Shown here piece by piece: positions 51,690-63,384 of a stretch of 64,000 bases of DNA; within the stretch, counting starts at the first letter, position 1, and each line of letters opens with the position of its first letter. Below the pieces are notes generated by a model. It ran no database searches. It was not told where the DNA came from and saw only the letters and a list, made by a program, of their open reading frames with translations. The position numbers and the translations under genes are program-made. The stretch lies in NCBI RefSeq assembly GCF_001649575.2, contig NC_051442.1, positions 25,668,697-25,732,696 of the forward strand. The letters are read 5' to 3'. The DNA comes from Kryptolebias marmoratus (lineage: Eukaryota > Chordata > Actinopteri > Cyprinodontiformes > Rivulidae).

Positions 51690-52190
51690 AAAGGAATGCA
51701 TATTGCCCACTGCCTTCCATGCCAGAGTTTTATCATTTCATGGAAGGAACAGAGTTGTAGTAGTTTTGATCAAATGTTGAAAATGATGTTATGTGTGACC
51801 TTATGTGATATTGTGAGGTGTGCTAGACCTTAGAGTATGATTCTCAACTATTCCCACACCAAATTTTGTTCAATATTTGTAAAACTGGCTGAGTTATAGA
51901 CATTTTTGATTAGCGGTGAATTGGGTTGACTCCAATGTTAATGAGTTGTAGTTGATTTCTATCATTAAACCAAATTTTAGCTCAATAAATGTAAAACTGG
52001 CTGAGTCATAGACATTTTTGTGCTGGTTAAATTAACTTATCTGTGGCAACCATCTTGAAAGGGCTTAACTCCAAAAACATGAATCAGTTATAGATGATTA
52101 TCCAGTTACTTTGAGAGTTTAATAAAAATTTGCCAATTGATTCAAGAAAATATTTTGCTAACTCTACAAACACACAGACAAGGTCAAAAG
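51690..52190. repeat. Dispersed repeat R1
   Basis: Shows the R1 left end gaatgcatattgcccactgc, then tatgattctcaactattccc, and ggcaaccatcttgaaagggc with the tattttgctaactctac end. It lies in the last intron of the second gene. Confidence 0.6.
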
Positions 52191-52439
52191 CATTTTCAAC
52201 CTTTTGCCTCTGGCAGCGGATAACAAAACCATCATAGTAGTAGTGGCAGTAACAAGCAAGAAGGAATTCAGGGATTGCTTTGTTGCATTGATGAAATTAA
52301 ATTAGATCGACCACATGTTCACATCTATAAATTCTTCCTGGTTCATTTGTATTTTAATGATAAGTAATCATGCTGAAACTCATAGACTAAAAGTTATTTC
52401 AACCTGGAGAGACTCACAATAAAGAGAAGCTGCAATTAA

Positions 52440-53700
52440 ATGATTTTATTTGACATGAATGACATGAGATATTTGGCGCTCGGACCTCGGCGGAAGACGC
52501 GAGTGTCGACAATAGCAATGCGCTTCGACGAGAAGCTCAAGAATTAGAGGCATCTTCCCCGGGTCGGACACTGGTGGTGGAGGTCGAAGAGGGGAAGGAA
52601 GCTTGAGGGAGCTGGGAAACTGGAGGTGGAGAAGGGGTGGAGGTGGGCTGAAGTTCGGCCAGCGAACGGATGGGGCCATGATGGAGGTCCTTTTAAACGA
52701 AGGCTTGCTCACTGATTGGATACGCTGGAGGCGCGGTCTGATGCTGATAGGCTGGAGTGGAGGTGCTCGACGCAGCGATTAGATGAAGGTGAGGCTGAAG
52801 CAGGTCTTCCAGTCTGNNNNNNNNNNNNNNNNNNNNNNNNNNNNNNNNNNNNNNNNNNNNNNNNNNNNNNNNNNNNNNNNNNNNNNNNNNNNNNNNNNNN
52901 NNNNNNNNNNNNNNNNNNNNNNNNNNNNNNNNNNNNNNNNNNNNNNNNNNNNNNNNNNNNNNNNNNNNNNNNNNNNNNNNNNNNNNNNNNNNNNNNNNNN
53001 NNNNNNNNNNNNNNNNNNNNNNNNNNNNNNNNNNNNNNNNNNNNNNNNNNNNNNNNNNNNNNNNNNNNNNNNNNNNNNNNNNNNNNNNNNNNNNNNNNNN
53101 NNNNNNNNNNNNNNNNNNNNNNNNNNNNNNNNNNNNNNNNNNNNNNNNNNNNNNNNNNNNNNNNNNNNNNNNNNNNNNNNNNNNNNNNNNNNNNNNNNNN
53201 NNNNNNNNNNNNNNNNNNNNNNNNNNNNNNNNNNNNNNNNNNNNNNNNNNNNNNNNNNNNNNNNNNNNNNNNNNNNNNNNNNNNNNNNNNNNNNNNNNNN
53301 NNNNNNNNNNNNNNNNNNNNNNNNNNNNNNNNNNNNNNNNNNNNNNNNNNNNNNNNNNNNNNNNNNNNNNNNNNNNNNNNNNNNNNNNNNNNNNNNNNNN
53401 NNNNNNNNNNNNNNNNNNNNNNNNNNNNNNNNNNNNNNNNNNNNNNNNNNNNNNNNNNNNNNNNNNNNNNNNNNNNNNNNNNNNNNNNNNNNNNNNNNNN
53501 NNNNNNNNNNNNNNNNNNNNNNNNNNAATCGAGAGCTTCGCTTTTTGACTCAGCTCTCTCTTCACCACGACAGACCGGTACAGCGCCTGCTTCACTGCAG
53601 ACGCTGCACCAATCCGCCTGTCGATCTCCTGCTCCATTTTTCCCTCATTCGTGAACAAGACCCTCAGATACTTAAACACTGTCACCGGAAACGAGCCCGA
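52440..53700 (-). mobile_element. Non-LTR retrotransposon with internal assembly gap
   Basis: Right of the gap the minus strand reads FKYLRVLFTNEGKMEQEIDR then RIGAASAVKQALYRSVVVKR, a typical fish LINE RT C-terminal block. Left of the gap a GC-rich tail leads to an aataaaatcatttaattgc end. Polarity is minus throughout. The unusual GC content contrasts with neighbours. Confidence 0.7.
52817..53526. other. Assembly gap (710 N)
   Basis: N run entirely inside the LINE just described. Confidence 0.95.
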
Positions 53701-54855
53701 TTTATTTAAACAAACTTACAAGTTTTAAAATGTTACACATCAGAATTAAATGACATTTTTCATGCTAGTTCAGATGTTTCTTATTGATTCAATTATTATT
53801 ACCAAAACAAACATGTGTTGTAAATGATTATTAGTTCTACACTTCAGTTTTAGGCAAATACATCAAATATCATATCTGGCTGTATAAAGCTATTTTATGG
53901 CAGACACCTTTTTTATCCAACTCTTTTTAATGTTAATCCAACAAGAAAACATAATAGTGCAAAAAGAAACAATGAAATGTAAAGAAAACACTAAACAACT
54001 TGGATTCCCACCCCCTTCCCCAAGATACCAGACATCAATAGAAGTCAAATCTGTAGTTTAAATAGATAACGAACAATATATATACTTTTTTAAAGTTACA
54101 CACAAGAAAAAGAAAACTGAAACCTGAAAGATTATTATCAGTCAAACAGTAATATTGGTGGATTCCATAATCTCTACACAGAATATATGTAAATGATTGC
54201 CAGGTTGTGACAGTTTTACTTATATATTTATTGATTTTTAAGGGAAGCCAGCCAGGTATCTCTCCTGACAAGTAGGATTTTGTAGAATTAATTTTTATAT
54301 TTAACTGGTCACAAAAGATCCAAACACTACAAGGCGTAGACCCTTTGGTACAATGAATGACAAAAATAAGAATTTTACACATAAGACCAACCACAAAATT
54401 ATTTTTTTTCTTTCAGTCTTGTATTTTTATGTCCGTGAATAAATAGACAAAAATCCCTTCCCAAAGTGAGAGAGAGAGAGAGAAAAAAAGTGTCTGTGTT
54501 TCTTCCCCAAGGTTCACAGGGCAGGCACACAAAATGTTTGCCACACTGAAAGAGGTAAAAGTCTCACAAAAATTCAGAACCAGGAATCCCTTTCTTTTAT
54601 CACCTGCAGAGTAACTTTTAACTCTGCGATGTCAGTGGCTTCCAGGATTTCCGGCCCGCCAAGTAGGAGTATCGAGAGCACGGGACCTGACGCACTTTAT
54701 TTTGTTTCCTCTTTTCCTCTGTTCCACGAATATCGTAGCCACTCAGCGAGACAGGGAAATGATAAGGAATGGACGAGGGAGTTCACAGCCTCTGAAATTA
54801 TTTTAATAATTCAAAGGACGGCAACGTTGGCAGAATGGTGACGGACACTGTTACT
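53701..54855. other. Intron sequence, no exon recognised
   Basis: AT-rich up to about 54600, then a short GC-richer stretch (54620-54850) next to the gypsy fragment. A GA-rich run is at about 54470. I see no supported coding exon. Confidence 0.35.
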
Positions 54856-55199
54856 ATCAAAGTTCCTCAATCTGTTTTGCAGTAGCATAAACAGGAGTGT
54901 CAGGATTATAAAGGGTTGGATGGAGCTCTGCATCCAACGGTCCCTTCAGGGGTCGTCCAAAATAAATCTCAGCAGGAGTCACGCCTGTGGACTCATGTAT
55001 TGCAAAGTTTAAAGCAAACCGAAATTCTGGTAGGTATTTATCCCAACTTTTATGATTGTCATTGACATAGGATGAGATCATAGCCTTGATATTGTGGTTA
55101 ATTCTTTCTGTAAGGTTGGTTTGTGGATGATATGCCGAGATTCTCTTTTGTGTGAGGTTCCATTTCTTACAGCTTTTGTTGAAGATAGAGGAAACCAAC

Positions 55200-55615
55200 T
55201 GAGGTCTGTGGAATAGGAGGCTTTGTATTTACTCTCCCATGCTTTGTTTAGCATTAAGAGTGGTTTGATTATTGTCTTTATCTGATTTTTGTTTACCACC
55301 ATTTTATATTTATATTTTTTTTGCACCTGGATCTCCAGAAAGAGAAGTAGTGAGCCACCCACTAGAAGGAGGGGGGGGGGGGGGGGGGGGGGGGGGCAGT
55401 ATTATAAGGGAGACAAACACTTCCTGTTTCTTCAGACAATCTTCGGGTGTTGGCTTGACTAGTTTTCAAGGTGATGTGTATCTCATATCCATTGATTGTC
55501 TCCCAGATGCATTTGGTTTTATGATTGTATGAGACTAATGGTGTTTGAATAAATGTGTTAAACTTTAAGGTAACGTTTCCTGAAGGTCTTTACCATCAAC
55601 AAACTCAGAGAGGTA
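55200..55615. other. Insert inside the gypsy integrase containing a 26-G run
   Basis: Integrase sequence up to LSDQGP ends near 55620 and resumes at SSIFNKSCKKWNL near 55197. The roughly 0.4-kb interruption is not homologous to integrase and carries the poly-G run at 55371-55396. I cannot classify it. Confidence 0.5.
55371..55396 (+). repeat. Poly-G homopolymer, 26 G
   Basis: An uninterrupted run of 26 G, very unusual in an AT-rich region. It could be a replication-slippage product, a priming or assembly artefact, or a potential G-quadruplex. Confidence 0.9.
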
Positions 55616-56209
55616 AAGGTATATACCTCAACAGGTCCCTGATCAGAGAGTATGTATTGTTGTTGGTACACCCCATCGTGTCAAAACCTCTTTGATCAGG
55701 TTCGGAGAGACTGTCTCTGTAGTGGCCATCTCAACTCACCGAGAGAAATAATCCACAAAAACTAGGAGGTAGATTTTGTCATTACTACTCAGTGGGAAAG
55801 GTCCAATGAGGTCCACGCCCATCATTTCCCATGGTGCACTCTCCTCTGTTTGATATAATTTGCCTGGGGCTTTTTGGTTTTCTGGTTTGTGCATTTGGCA
55901 GACTTGGCAACATTTTACATAATCTCGAATGTCTATGCTCATCCCTGGCCAATACACCAATGCGTGCAGACGTTTATAGGTTTTGTATCGCCCGAAATGT
56001 CCATATAAGGGGTCATTATGGTTGTGATGCAATAACTGTTGACGAAGTGATGGAGGGCTGTAGACTTGATAAAGAGTTTTATGTGGTAATTGGACAACTC
56101 TGTAGAGTTTGTCTTCTAGAATGGTGTACGTGGTGGTTGGTGTTTCCTGTACGGATCCCTATCCTATTATTTGTTGATACAGGTCTTGTGCAAAAGAATC
56201 CTGTTGCTG

Positions 56210-57545
56210 ATATATAAAATGAAAGGATTTGTAAATCTCATAACGCCATATTTTACCGACAATTGAACATAGTAAACATGTCAAATGTATAAATAAAAAA
56301 AACCTGTACCATTTTTAGATAAAATTTTATGAAAAAAATGTAATTCTGAATTTTAAGGTAACAACATGATTTGATGATTGTAATGATGTTTTTGATGATT
56401 GTAATGATCTTTTCTTTTTCTTGATGATCCTACTGATGTTTTTATGATGTAAAGCACTTTGAATGCCTTGCTGCTGAAATGTGCTATACAAATAAATTTT
56501 TACTTTTTTCTTACTAACACATCTCAAAGAAATGGGACAGGGTCATGTTTCTCACTGTGAAGCCTCTTCCCCTCTTCTTTTAATAACAGTCTCAAAACAT
56601 TGAGCAACTGAGGAGAGCAGTTGTTGGAATTTTTGAAGTGGAATGTTGTCCAGGTCTTGTCTAATGTAGGCTTTTAGATGTTCAACAGTTCTGGCTCTTT
56701 GTGGGTATATTTTTCATTCCATGTTGTGTCAGATGTTTTTAATTGGTGAGAGGTCTGGACTGCAGGCAGGCCATTTCCAGACCTGGACTCTGACTACCAA
56801 GCCATGCTGTTGTAAATGATGCAGTATGTGGTTTAGCTTGCGGAAATATACAAGACCTTCCCTCAAAAAGATGTTGCCTGGATGGGAGCATATGTTGTTC
56901 TAAAATCTGTATATACTTTTCTGAATTAATGATGCCTTTCTGGATGTATAAGATGCTCATGCCAGAGGCACTAATGGACCCCCATACTATCAGGGAAGTA
57001 GGCTTCTGAACTGTGTGCTGACAATGGACACTCTCCTCTTTAGTACAGAGGACATAGCGTTTGTGGTTTCCAAAATAAATTTCAAATTTGGATTTGTCTG
57101 ACCACAAAGCAGTTTTCAACTTTGCCTCAATCCATTTAAATTGAGCTTTGGCCCAGGGAAGATTACGGTGTTTCTGGACGGTGTTATTATATGGTTCTTC
57201 TTTGCATATTAAAGCTTTACCTCATATTTCTAAAATGCTTCTCTAAAATGTTCTTTTTATACCCAGTCCTCGTACTTAGTTACTTGCAAAATGTTCCTCC
57301 CGCTGTTTCTTATTTATACCACTAACTTTTACAGCCTTTTGTTGACCCTGGCCCTGGCCCCACTTTTTTGAGACTGCCATAAAATTCTAAATGATCTAAT
57401 TTAGCAAATTTGTTACCTAAAAGTGATACAATTTGTTAGTTCAACATTTCATATGCTAACTATGTTTCATTGTGAGATTTTAAAATCATTGCATTCTGTT
57501 TCATTTAAATTTTACACATCCCCAATTTTGTTGGAATTGGGGTTG
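56210..57545 (-). mobile_element. Tc1/mariner transposon with transposase remnant
   Basis: The minus strand contains MKTALWSDKSKFEIYFGNHK then RYVLCTKEES, the WSDES-type catalytic region, and VWGSISASGMSILYIQKG. A terminal repeat cccaattttgttggaattgg is at 57525-57545 beside TA. The left tip is missing. It belongs to the same terminal-repeat family as the MITEs at 16388-16612 and 44128-44512. Confidence 0.8.
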
Positions 57546-57597
57546 TAGACCACATCATTGCCTAAAAAGTTCAAACAGAAAGGAACATGATGCATAC

Positions 57598-57725
57598 CTG
57601 CTTTCTTTCTGGACTTTGAGTTATTGTTGTTCATTGTCATCTTCTTGGTCTTTTTTATACGCTGGTATCTCAGTGCATCAATCCTCTCAGACCCCAAATG
57701 GGCACTTGTCGCACCTCGACGTTTT
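57598..57725 (-). CDS. Penultimate coding exon of the unidentified gene
   Basis: 128 nt between acceptor ttatccag and donor gtatgc, entering in phase 2 and leaving in phase 1. The frame is KRRGATSAHLGSERIDALRY then QRIKKTKKMTMNNNNSKSRK, strongly basic with a short asparagine run. Only this frame is open through the exon. The next exon at 51599 completes the split glycine codon. A basic KRR start could follow a membrane segment encoded upstream, but that part is not identified. Confidence 0.65.
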
Positions 57726-60452
57726 CTGGATAAGCGAGAGAGAGAGAAAGAGAGGGAGAGAGAGAGAGAAACAGGTAACTCCAGACTAAACTTTGTGATC
57801 ACAGATCACAGTGTGTTGTGTGCTACGGAGCACATGAGAATCCACACAGCCCCAAAACAGCTCTACTCGTGCTAAGCAAGAGGTGCAACACATTGCCAAG
57901 GGATCAATGTGAGTCACCAAAACAGCAGAAGTCTCAATTCCAGCAAAAACTTGATGGGACTGCTTTGATATCACCATTATCTTCTAAATAATCTGGATTA
58001 ATACAGCTGGATTTTGATTAAATAAGAACATTTTTGACAAAATTTAAATCCAGATAGCATTTAAATCTGTGCGCCTTGAATGCCTATGCCCTTTAGGAAT
58101 ATAGCAGGTTTTTCACTCAAATTGATCCAAACAATCTACATACAAAGAAAAGCAAAGTATTCCACAACTTCTAAAATCATCTGTGTACCCTTATGGTACA
58201 ATTCAGATTATTAAGATTTGTTTCTGAGAGGATACAAGATTTAAAAAAGGACTTGCACTGTTGATTTCAGAGACAAATAATAATTTCCATAAATGAGAAA
58301 TATTATAAACAAAGTAAGACTTTTTGCCAGATTTAATAATTACTGTACAACTGAAGCTATCCCACTCTGAAAATAACAGATGCAAATGTTTCCTTGATAA
58401 AGAAATGTAGATTTTGCAGCTTCTCATGAACCCCTTCCTGTTTATGGAGGCACGTGTAACTGGGCAGCCCAAAGGTTTCTGCCACAAACACACAGAAAAC
58501 ATTTAGCATTACAATGAGGCCATCTTCCCATCGTGGCTGCAGAGAGAAACTAAGTGTTGTTAGTAGAGGGGGAGAATCACAGCTGAGCGACAAAGCATCG
58601 TCAATATGTGTTCATAGACATGGATACTGTCTACAATGGGCTTCACCATGCTGACAGGGGGAGAGATGGCGGGAGGGGAAAATGACTACTCAGGAACAGT
58701 CACATAATGAAAAGTAAGCCAAAGAAAAGCGAAGCACCAGGACAACAAATGTAACAATATTTTTTCCATATAGTTGTTTTGTTTTGGAAACAGAAAAGCA
58801 ATATTTAGCAATGGCATGCATGGCAGTTTGCACATGGAACACGACTTTAAAGGGGAATACATTCAAAAGCACTTCACTGGGCACTTCAGTGTAGCAGAAG
58901 GGTGGTCTTTACCCACCCCTTCAGCGCCCCACTTCTGCAAAATATTTGTTCCTTGGAGTTAAACCAAGTAAGTTAGCTGCTGTTGCGGGACACTGGCTCT
59001 TGGATGGCAGTCAGATCTGTTCTGCAGTCCAGACTTAGAAGTTCAGATGTACCAAGTAAGGTAGATCGGGGACAGTTGGAACATCTTAAATAACTTGTGT
59101 ATGCAACATGCCTGATTTCTGATTTTTGCTGAGTACATGAGTATTAGCATCCTCTTTCAGTATGGTAAATTTGATTGATATAAATCTCTCAAGTGCAAAG
59201 GTATCAAAAAAGAAAATAAATTCTAAGGTAAATTTTTCACTTCCCCCTGCCATTTGAACATCAAATAGCTTCTTTTTCTTCCATGACTATTAAAGATCAA
59301 TGCAATTCCTAAATTCTGTCTTAAATACTGACATATTTTATAACGCTTTGTCTCGCAAGATCTTTTTCAACTTTAGAGAAATGTGTAAAAAAACAAAAAA
59401 ATCACATCAGGTCTTGCATTAAGCAACCAGAAAGCATGAGATGCAGTAGGATTGTACTGCAGGTACAGTTGAGACAATGTATCTTGATTGTACCTGTGTT
59501 ACAATTCTATCTAAATATAGCTTCCCAGTATTATCGATGACTGACAAGAATGCACCTTATATTTTTGAGCAAACTGTGGAAAATATAAACTACTTCTGGA
59601 TGTTATTGATTGATTATAGTTTAGTACACAAGCAAAGTAAATACTATGTAAATCTTCTTTCTTTAATGTATTTTGTTTTTGTGTGGTCATGGTAAAAGCA
59701 AAACATGTCTCATCTGTACCTGGTCTACTCTTCATACAGTCGATGCATTGATTGTCACCAAGTACATACACTTTATGCAGAGTCCATGATATGAATATTG
59801 TTTTTAAGTCATTATTTGCATTTTCTTTCCCAAAAACAAAATAACAGAATCTAATTATATAAATAAATGATTAAATTAACAAATGATCATAAAATAAACA
59901 ATTCGTGAATGAGACTCAATGTCAAGAACACAAAATATAGACCAAAAAATGTGTAGGGAGAAACGTAAGCTGTGTCTGACAGAAATGTGCCTAAAGATTT
60001 TTTTTTAGTCCTATAAATGCTTATTGGGTAAGGACCTGATAAAAAACCTGATATGAATCTAGAAGAAATCAACACTACTAGGACAGCTAGGTGTTTTTTA
60101 GGGTATGAAGAGACCAAATAGTGACTTGGAGGAAATGCCTGTTGAAATTTTTCATGTGTTAATTTCATCTTCGAGTGCTATTGTCATTCTATAAGTCTAA
60201 ACAGTCTGAGATCAGTTGGGTTTCATAGTGAGTGAGGCAACCAAAAATGACTCAGGCAAGAACAGCACTGATCAACTCTGGCACATAATAAACTTAACAC
60301 AGTCAAGCAGTGTTTGAGTTCATTCAGATGAAGAAATGAGTTTTAATTTGAATTCTTGTTTATTTGCTGAGTGTTGATCAAACATTTGATTGTAAAGCAT
60401 CACAAGCTTTTAGCAGTCATAAAACCCAACAAGGAGATTCTCAGCTGGCTTG
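57726..60452. other. Probable intron of the second gene, no exon recognised
   Basis: A GA-rich tract (agagagagaaagagagggag) lies just upstream of the acceptor and forms the reverse polypyrimidine tract of exon 57598-57725. The rest is AT-rich with only short meaningless frames. Confidence 0.4.
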
Positions 60453-60851
60453 TGTGGTGGCGAGGTTTTTATAGGATAACACCTGACTATGTAATGTCTA
60501 AATTCCAAGACTTGACTATGTTATGCATGGATTTCAAGACATGACTATGTTCTGTCTGAATTCCTCAGCCTATGAGGTTTTCACCAATGACCCTGTTACT
60601 CTTCACTGAAACCAGACTGACCTTGGTTCCTGTCTCCTCCTCACCTACCAACATTCTAATATCTTAGATATAAGCTCCTGTGACGACTCTGGAGGTAGAG
60701 CTTTGATTCGGAGCTTCCTGTTTGGAGCTGGAACTCTGATGTTAATTGTTGATTGTCTTTAAGGCTCTCTGTATGTCGTGCACCATACATTAATAAACCT
60801 GTTTGAGTGATTTCATCTAACAGTGCCTTGAAATTGATTTCTTCAACAACA
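60453..60851 (+). mobile_element. Solo LTR, family B (copy 2)
   Basis: Starts TGTGGTGG, ends CAACAACA, and is flanked by an exact 4-bp duplication cttg (60449-60452 and 60852-60855). It shares tttgattcggagcttcctgt, ataaacctgtttgagtgatt and catctaacagtgcct with the copy at 22796-23139. It adds a short internal duplication (aattccaagacttgactatg, atttcaagacatgactatg). Confidence 0.85.
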
Positions 60852-61333
60852 CTTGAGTTCTGGGCTTTGACTGGACCATTCTAGGATATTTAACTGTTTT
60901 TTAAACCAGTGTAGTGTTGCTTCAGCCGTGTGTTTAGCGTCATTGTCCTGCTGGAAGGTAAAACTCTATCCCAGTCTCAATTCTCTGAAAGAATCTCAGA
61001 ATTTATCTTTATTTTGTTCCATCTATCTTTCCTTTAACTAGGACCAGTTTCCCAGTCCCTGATGATACAAAACATCCTTACACCACAACGCCACCACCAC
61101 ACTTCACTGTAGGGATGGCATTCTCCACATGATGACAGATGGTAGATTTGAACCAGATATGATGCTGTTCTTAATAGCCAAGAAGTTCAGTTTTTGTTTC
61201 ATCTGACCATAGCAACTTCCTTCACATGTATGAAGAGTCTTCAATCTGCTTTTTGACTAATTCCAGTCTCCCTTTTTTTAAGCCATAATACCTGACAAAG
61301 AATGTAATTTTCATTGTTTATAGTTTGAATTTT

Positions 61334-61735
61334 TAGGTAGCACTTTAGAATAACTACATCTTATTTAGCCTTATTTAACCTTGAAAACATCATTTATTAA
61401 GGATGATTCATACCTAATAAGCTATAAATGAACACATTAAAACATTACCCATAAAGGCTAATTACTTCCATAACCAACATACTCAATGTTTATTCATGCT
61501 TAATAACTCATGAACTAACTATTCTATATACTGTGTGTAAATGTATGCAAATGGACATATAAAGGTACTTTCACACCATTTGTTAGACAGACATGTATCA
61601 ATGGTTAGAGAATGTTTGAATTCCCTATATACTTATACTGCAGTGCATTACTAATTAAGGTAGTTGCTAGTAGCCAGTTAAGCCTTTTATAAACCCTTTT
61701 AACCCTTCTGAGGTGGGGAAAACAGTGCTTTATCA
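61334..61735. mobile_element. Probable MITE of unknown family
   Basis: tagcactttagaataactac is a start shared by a common class of fish MITEs. The body is a low-complexity AT-rich string (tagccttatttaaccttgaa, cattaaaacattacccataa) ending near ttttaaccctt. The ends were not proven. Confidence 0.35.
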
Positions 61736-61739
61736 GTAC

Positions 61740-62260
61740 TGCATTTAATGGAGGTGGGGTGATGTTGACCTAGGCCAGTGATGTTGTTAGGCAGTAGAAG
61801 GAATACTTTAAGGACCTTCTCAATCCCGCCAATACATCTTCTATGGAGGAAGCTTAGTCTAGGGTCTGTCCATAACCAGGGCTGAGGTTGCAGAGGTAGT
61901 TAAAAAGTTCCACAGCAGCAGAGCTCGGGGGGGGGAATCTGGGCTCTGGACATTGTTGGGCTGTTTTGGTTAAAAACACCACGAGGACACTAAGGGCAGT
62001 ACCACTGGACTGGCAGACTGGTTCCCCTTTTTAAGAAGAGTGCTGGACATGTTCAACTGGAAGGACACCCCAAGGAAGACCCAGGACATGCTGGAGAGAC
62101 AACATCTCTTGGATAGCCTGGGAACACCTTGGAATTTTCCTGGAAGAGCTGGAAGAGGTGGCTGTGGAAAAAAATGTTTAAGCCTTCTTGCTCAAGCTGC
62201 TACCAAACTCCGGAACAAGCAGCTGATTGTGGATAGGTGGATGGATAATATGAAATATTT
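61740..62260 (+). mobile_element. LINE 3'-end fragment
   Basis: Degraded plus-strand sequence reads RTPQGRPRTCWRDN-like (ccccaaggaagacccagga), IAWEHLGIFLEELEEVA-like, and ends with ggataggtggatggataat, the typical tail of this fish LINE. Upstream is ttaagaagagtgctggacat, a RRVLDGW-like region. Confidence 0.55.
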
Positions 62261-62569
62261 TTTCCAATTACAGTTTTTTCATTGAAACATTGTTTGTATT
62301 TCTTAATTATTACCCATAATCAAATTCAAAATTCATTTAAACTCCAGTTTGTATGGCAACTAATAAAAAATTACAAGAAGGGTGGGGAAATACTTTTGTG
62401 TTTCGTTTCATTGTTCATAAATGCATAAAATTAACTATAAAACTAATTAGCCAATAGAAAACTTAGCCAGTTTGCTCTAAGCAGCTTTGTGCAAAATAGA
62501 GACAAACTGAGAGTGCGTGCTGTTAGTTTTTTAAACTTGGTACAACAAGTCTAGCCTTTAGGAGCTGGT

Positions 62570-62815
62570 ACCAGGAAAATACCAGGTTCGTACCAGCTAT
62601 ATACTGGATAAGTACCAGGTATATTCCGGTTAAGTACTGTATGTATCTGGTAAGTACCTGGTAAGTACCAAATGTGTGCTGGGTAAGTAACAGGTACAAA
62701 CCGGGTACTCCCTGATATTTACCCTGTATGCACCTGGTAAGCACCAGGTAAGTGCCAGGTACATACTTGGTAATTCCCAGATATGTACCAGGTATGCAAC
62801 GGGCACTTACAGGGT
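62570..62815. repeat. Short-period degenerate tandem repeat (about 10-11 bp, GGTAAGTACCA-like)
   Basis: Repeats of the type ctggtaagtacc, ggtaagcaccag, aggtaagtgccag and gataagtaccaggta fill 245 bases with about twenty diverged units. The period is near 10-11 bases and each unit is roughly palindromic (ggtac/gtacc). Confidence 0.75.
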
Positions 62816-63338
62816 CGTATTATGCATTGCTACCAAAATGTCTTACACAATTATAGTTGACATTTTACTTGTTTTATTGTTCCTTAATGTGAACCAATTT
62901 ACTAATGTGTTCACATGAATGTAACAGAGAAACCTATTTAGGCTAATGAGCATCTTGTATTTGCAAACTAAGAAAAATTCACCTACAGTTGGGTATTTCT
63001 ATTATTGGATAGAAAGTTGCATGTGATTGAGTTCAATTAGCAAACAACATAAATATGAAGTTATGTTGGTAATACTTGTTAGACCTGATTTATTAGGCAA
63101 CAGATGGCATATGCATATCCATCAGAATGCATAATGTACTTAAGACTGCAGAACTTAAAATGCATAGCCACTCGACAAAAAGGAAAATATAAAAAACTGA
63201 AAATAGCTACATATACTCACTGATATACGGAACAAATCAAACAAAGACTCAAAGGCTTGTATTCCCCTTTAAAGGACGAGGTGATCAAAAAGTCCCACCT
63301 GCTAACCCCCCCCTTTCAGACATGGATCCAACCCTTAC

Positions 63339-63384
63339 CTATTGCGGTGTAGAGGACCTGGTCACAACAACGCTGCCCAGATAG
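63339..63384 (-). CDS. Candidate small upstream exon (low confidence)
   Basis: 46 nt between an acceptor (gatctcag) and a good donor (gtaaggg), with one open frame LSGQRCCDQVLYTAI. It has a GC content above its neighbours. It would enter in phase 0 and leave in phase 1, so it cannot join exon 57725 directly. No family recognised; it could be chance. Confidence 0.18.

Larger units (their letters stand above)
54857..56195 (-). mobile_element. Ty3/gypsy retrotransposon remnant, integrase region
   Basis: The minus strand gives HHNHNDPLYGHFGRYKTYKR then CCQVCQMHKPEN, the integrase HHCC zinc-binding domain, and GVDLIGPFP with VFVDYFSR, the start of the catalytic core (first D). After an insert comes ISAYHPQTNLTERINHNIKA, the region of the catalytic E, and later PAEIYFGRPL. 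Stops and an insertion show it is dead. It is cut by Tc1 sequence near 56200. Confidence 0.85.
60856..62405 (-). mobile_element. Tc1-like transposon remnant with nested inserts
   Basis: Reversed Tc1 phrases: tgagttctgggctttgactg, tgtttagcgtcattgtcctg, ccaccaccacacttcactgt, tagccaagaagttcagtttt. A Tc1-type end (gggtggggaaatacttttgt) is near 62380-62400. The MITE and LINE pieces at 61334-62260 lie between. Confidence 0.55.

Noticed and set aside
52693..53709. Long frames of about 300 codons crossing the second N run
   Set aside because: Artefact of N; the real flanking sequence is LINE.
57512..57802. Complete 96-codon protein starting with a leucine/serine-rich hydrophobic stretch
   Set aside because: The apparent N-terminus is the GA/CT-rich polypyrimidine tract before the acceptor; only 57598-57725 is exonic.
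58203..58502. 99-codon minus-strand frame
   Set aside because: Repetitive-free but without splice-site support, codon-like composition or any recognisable motif; likely chance.
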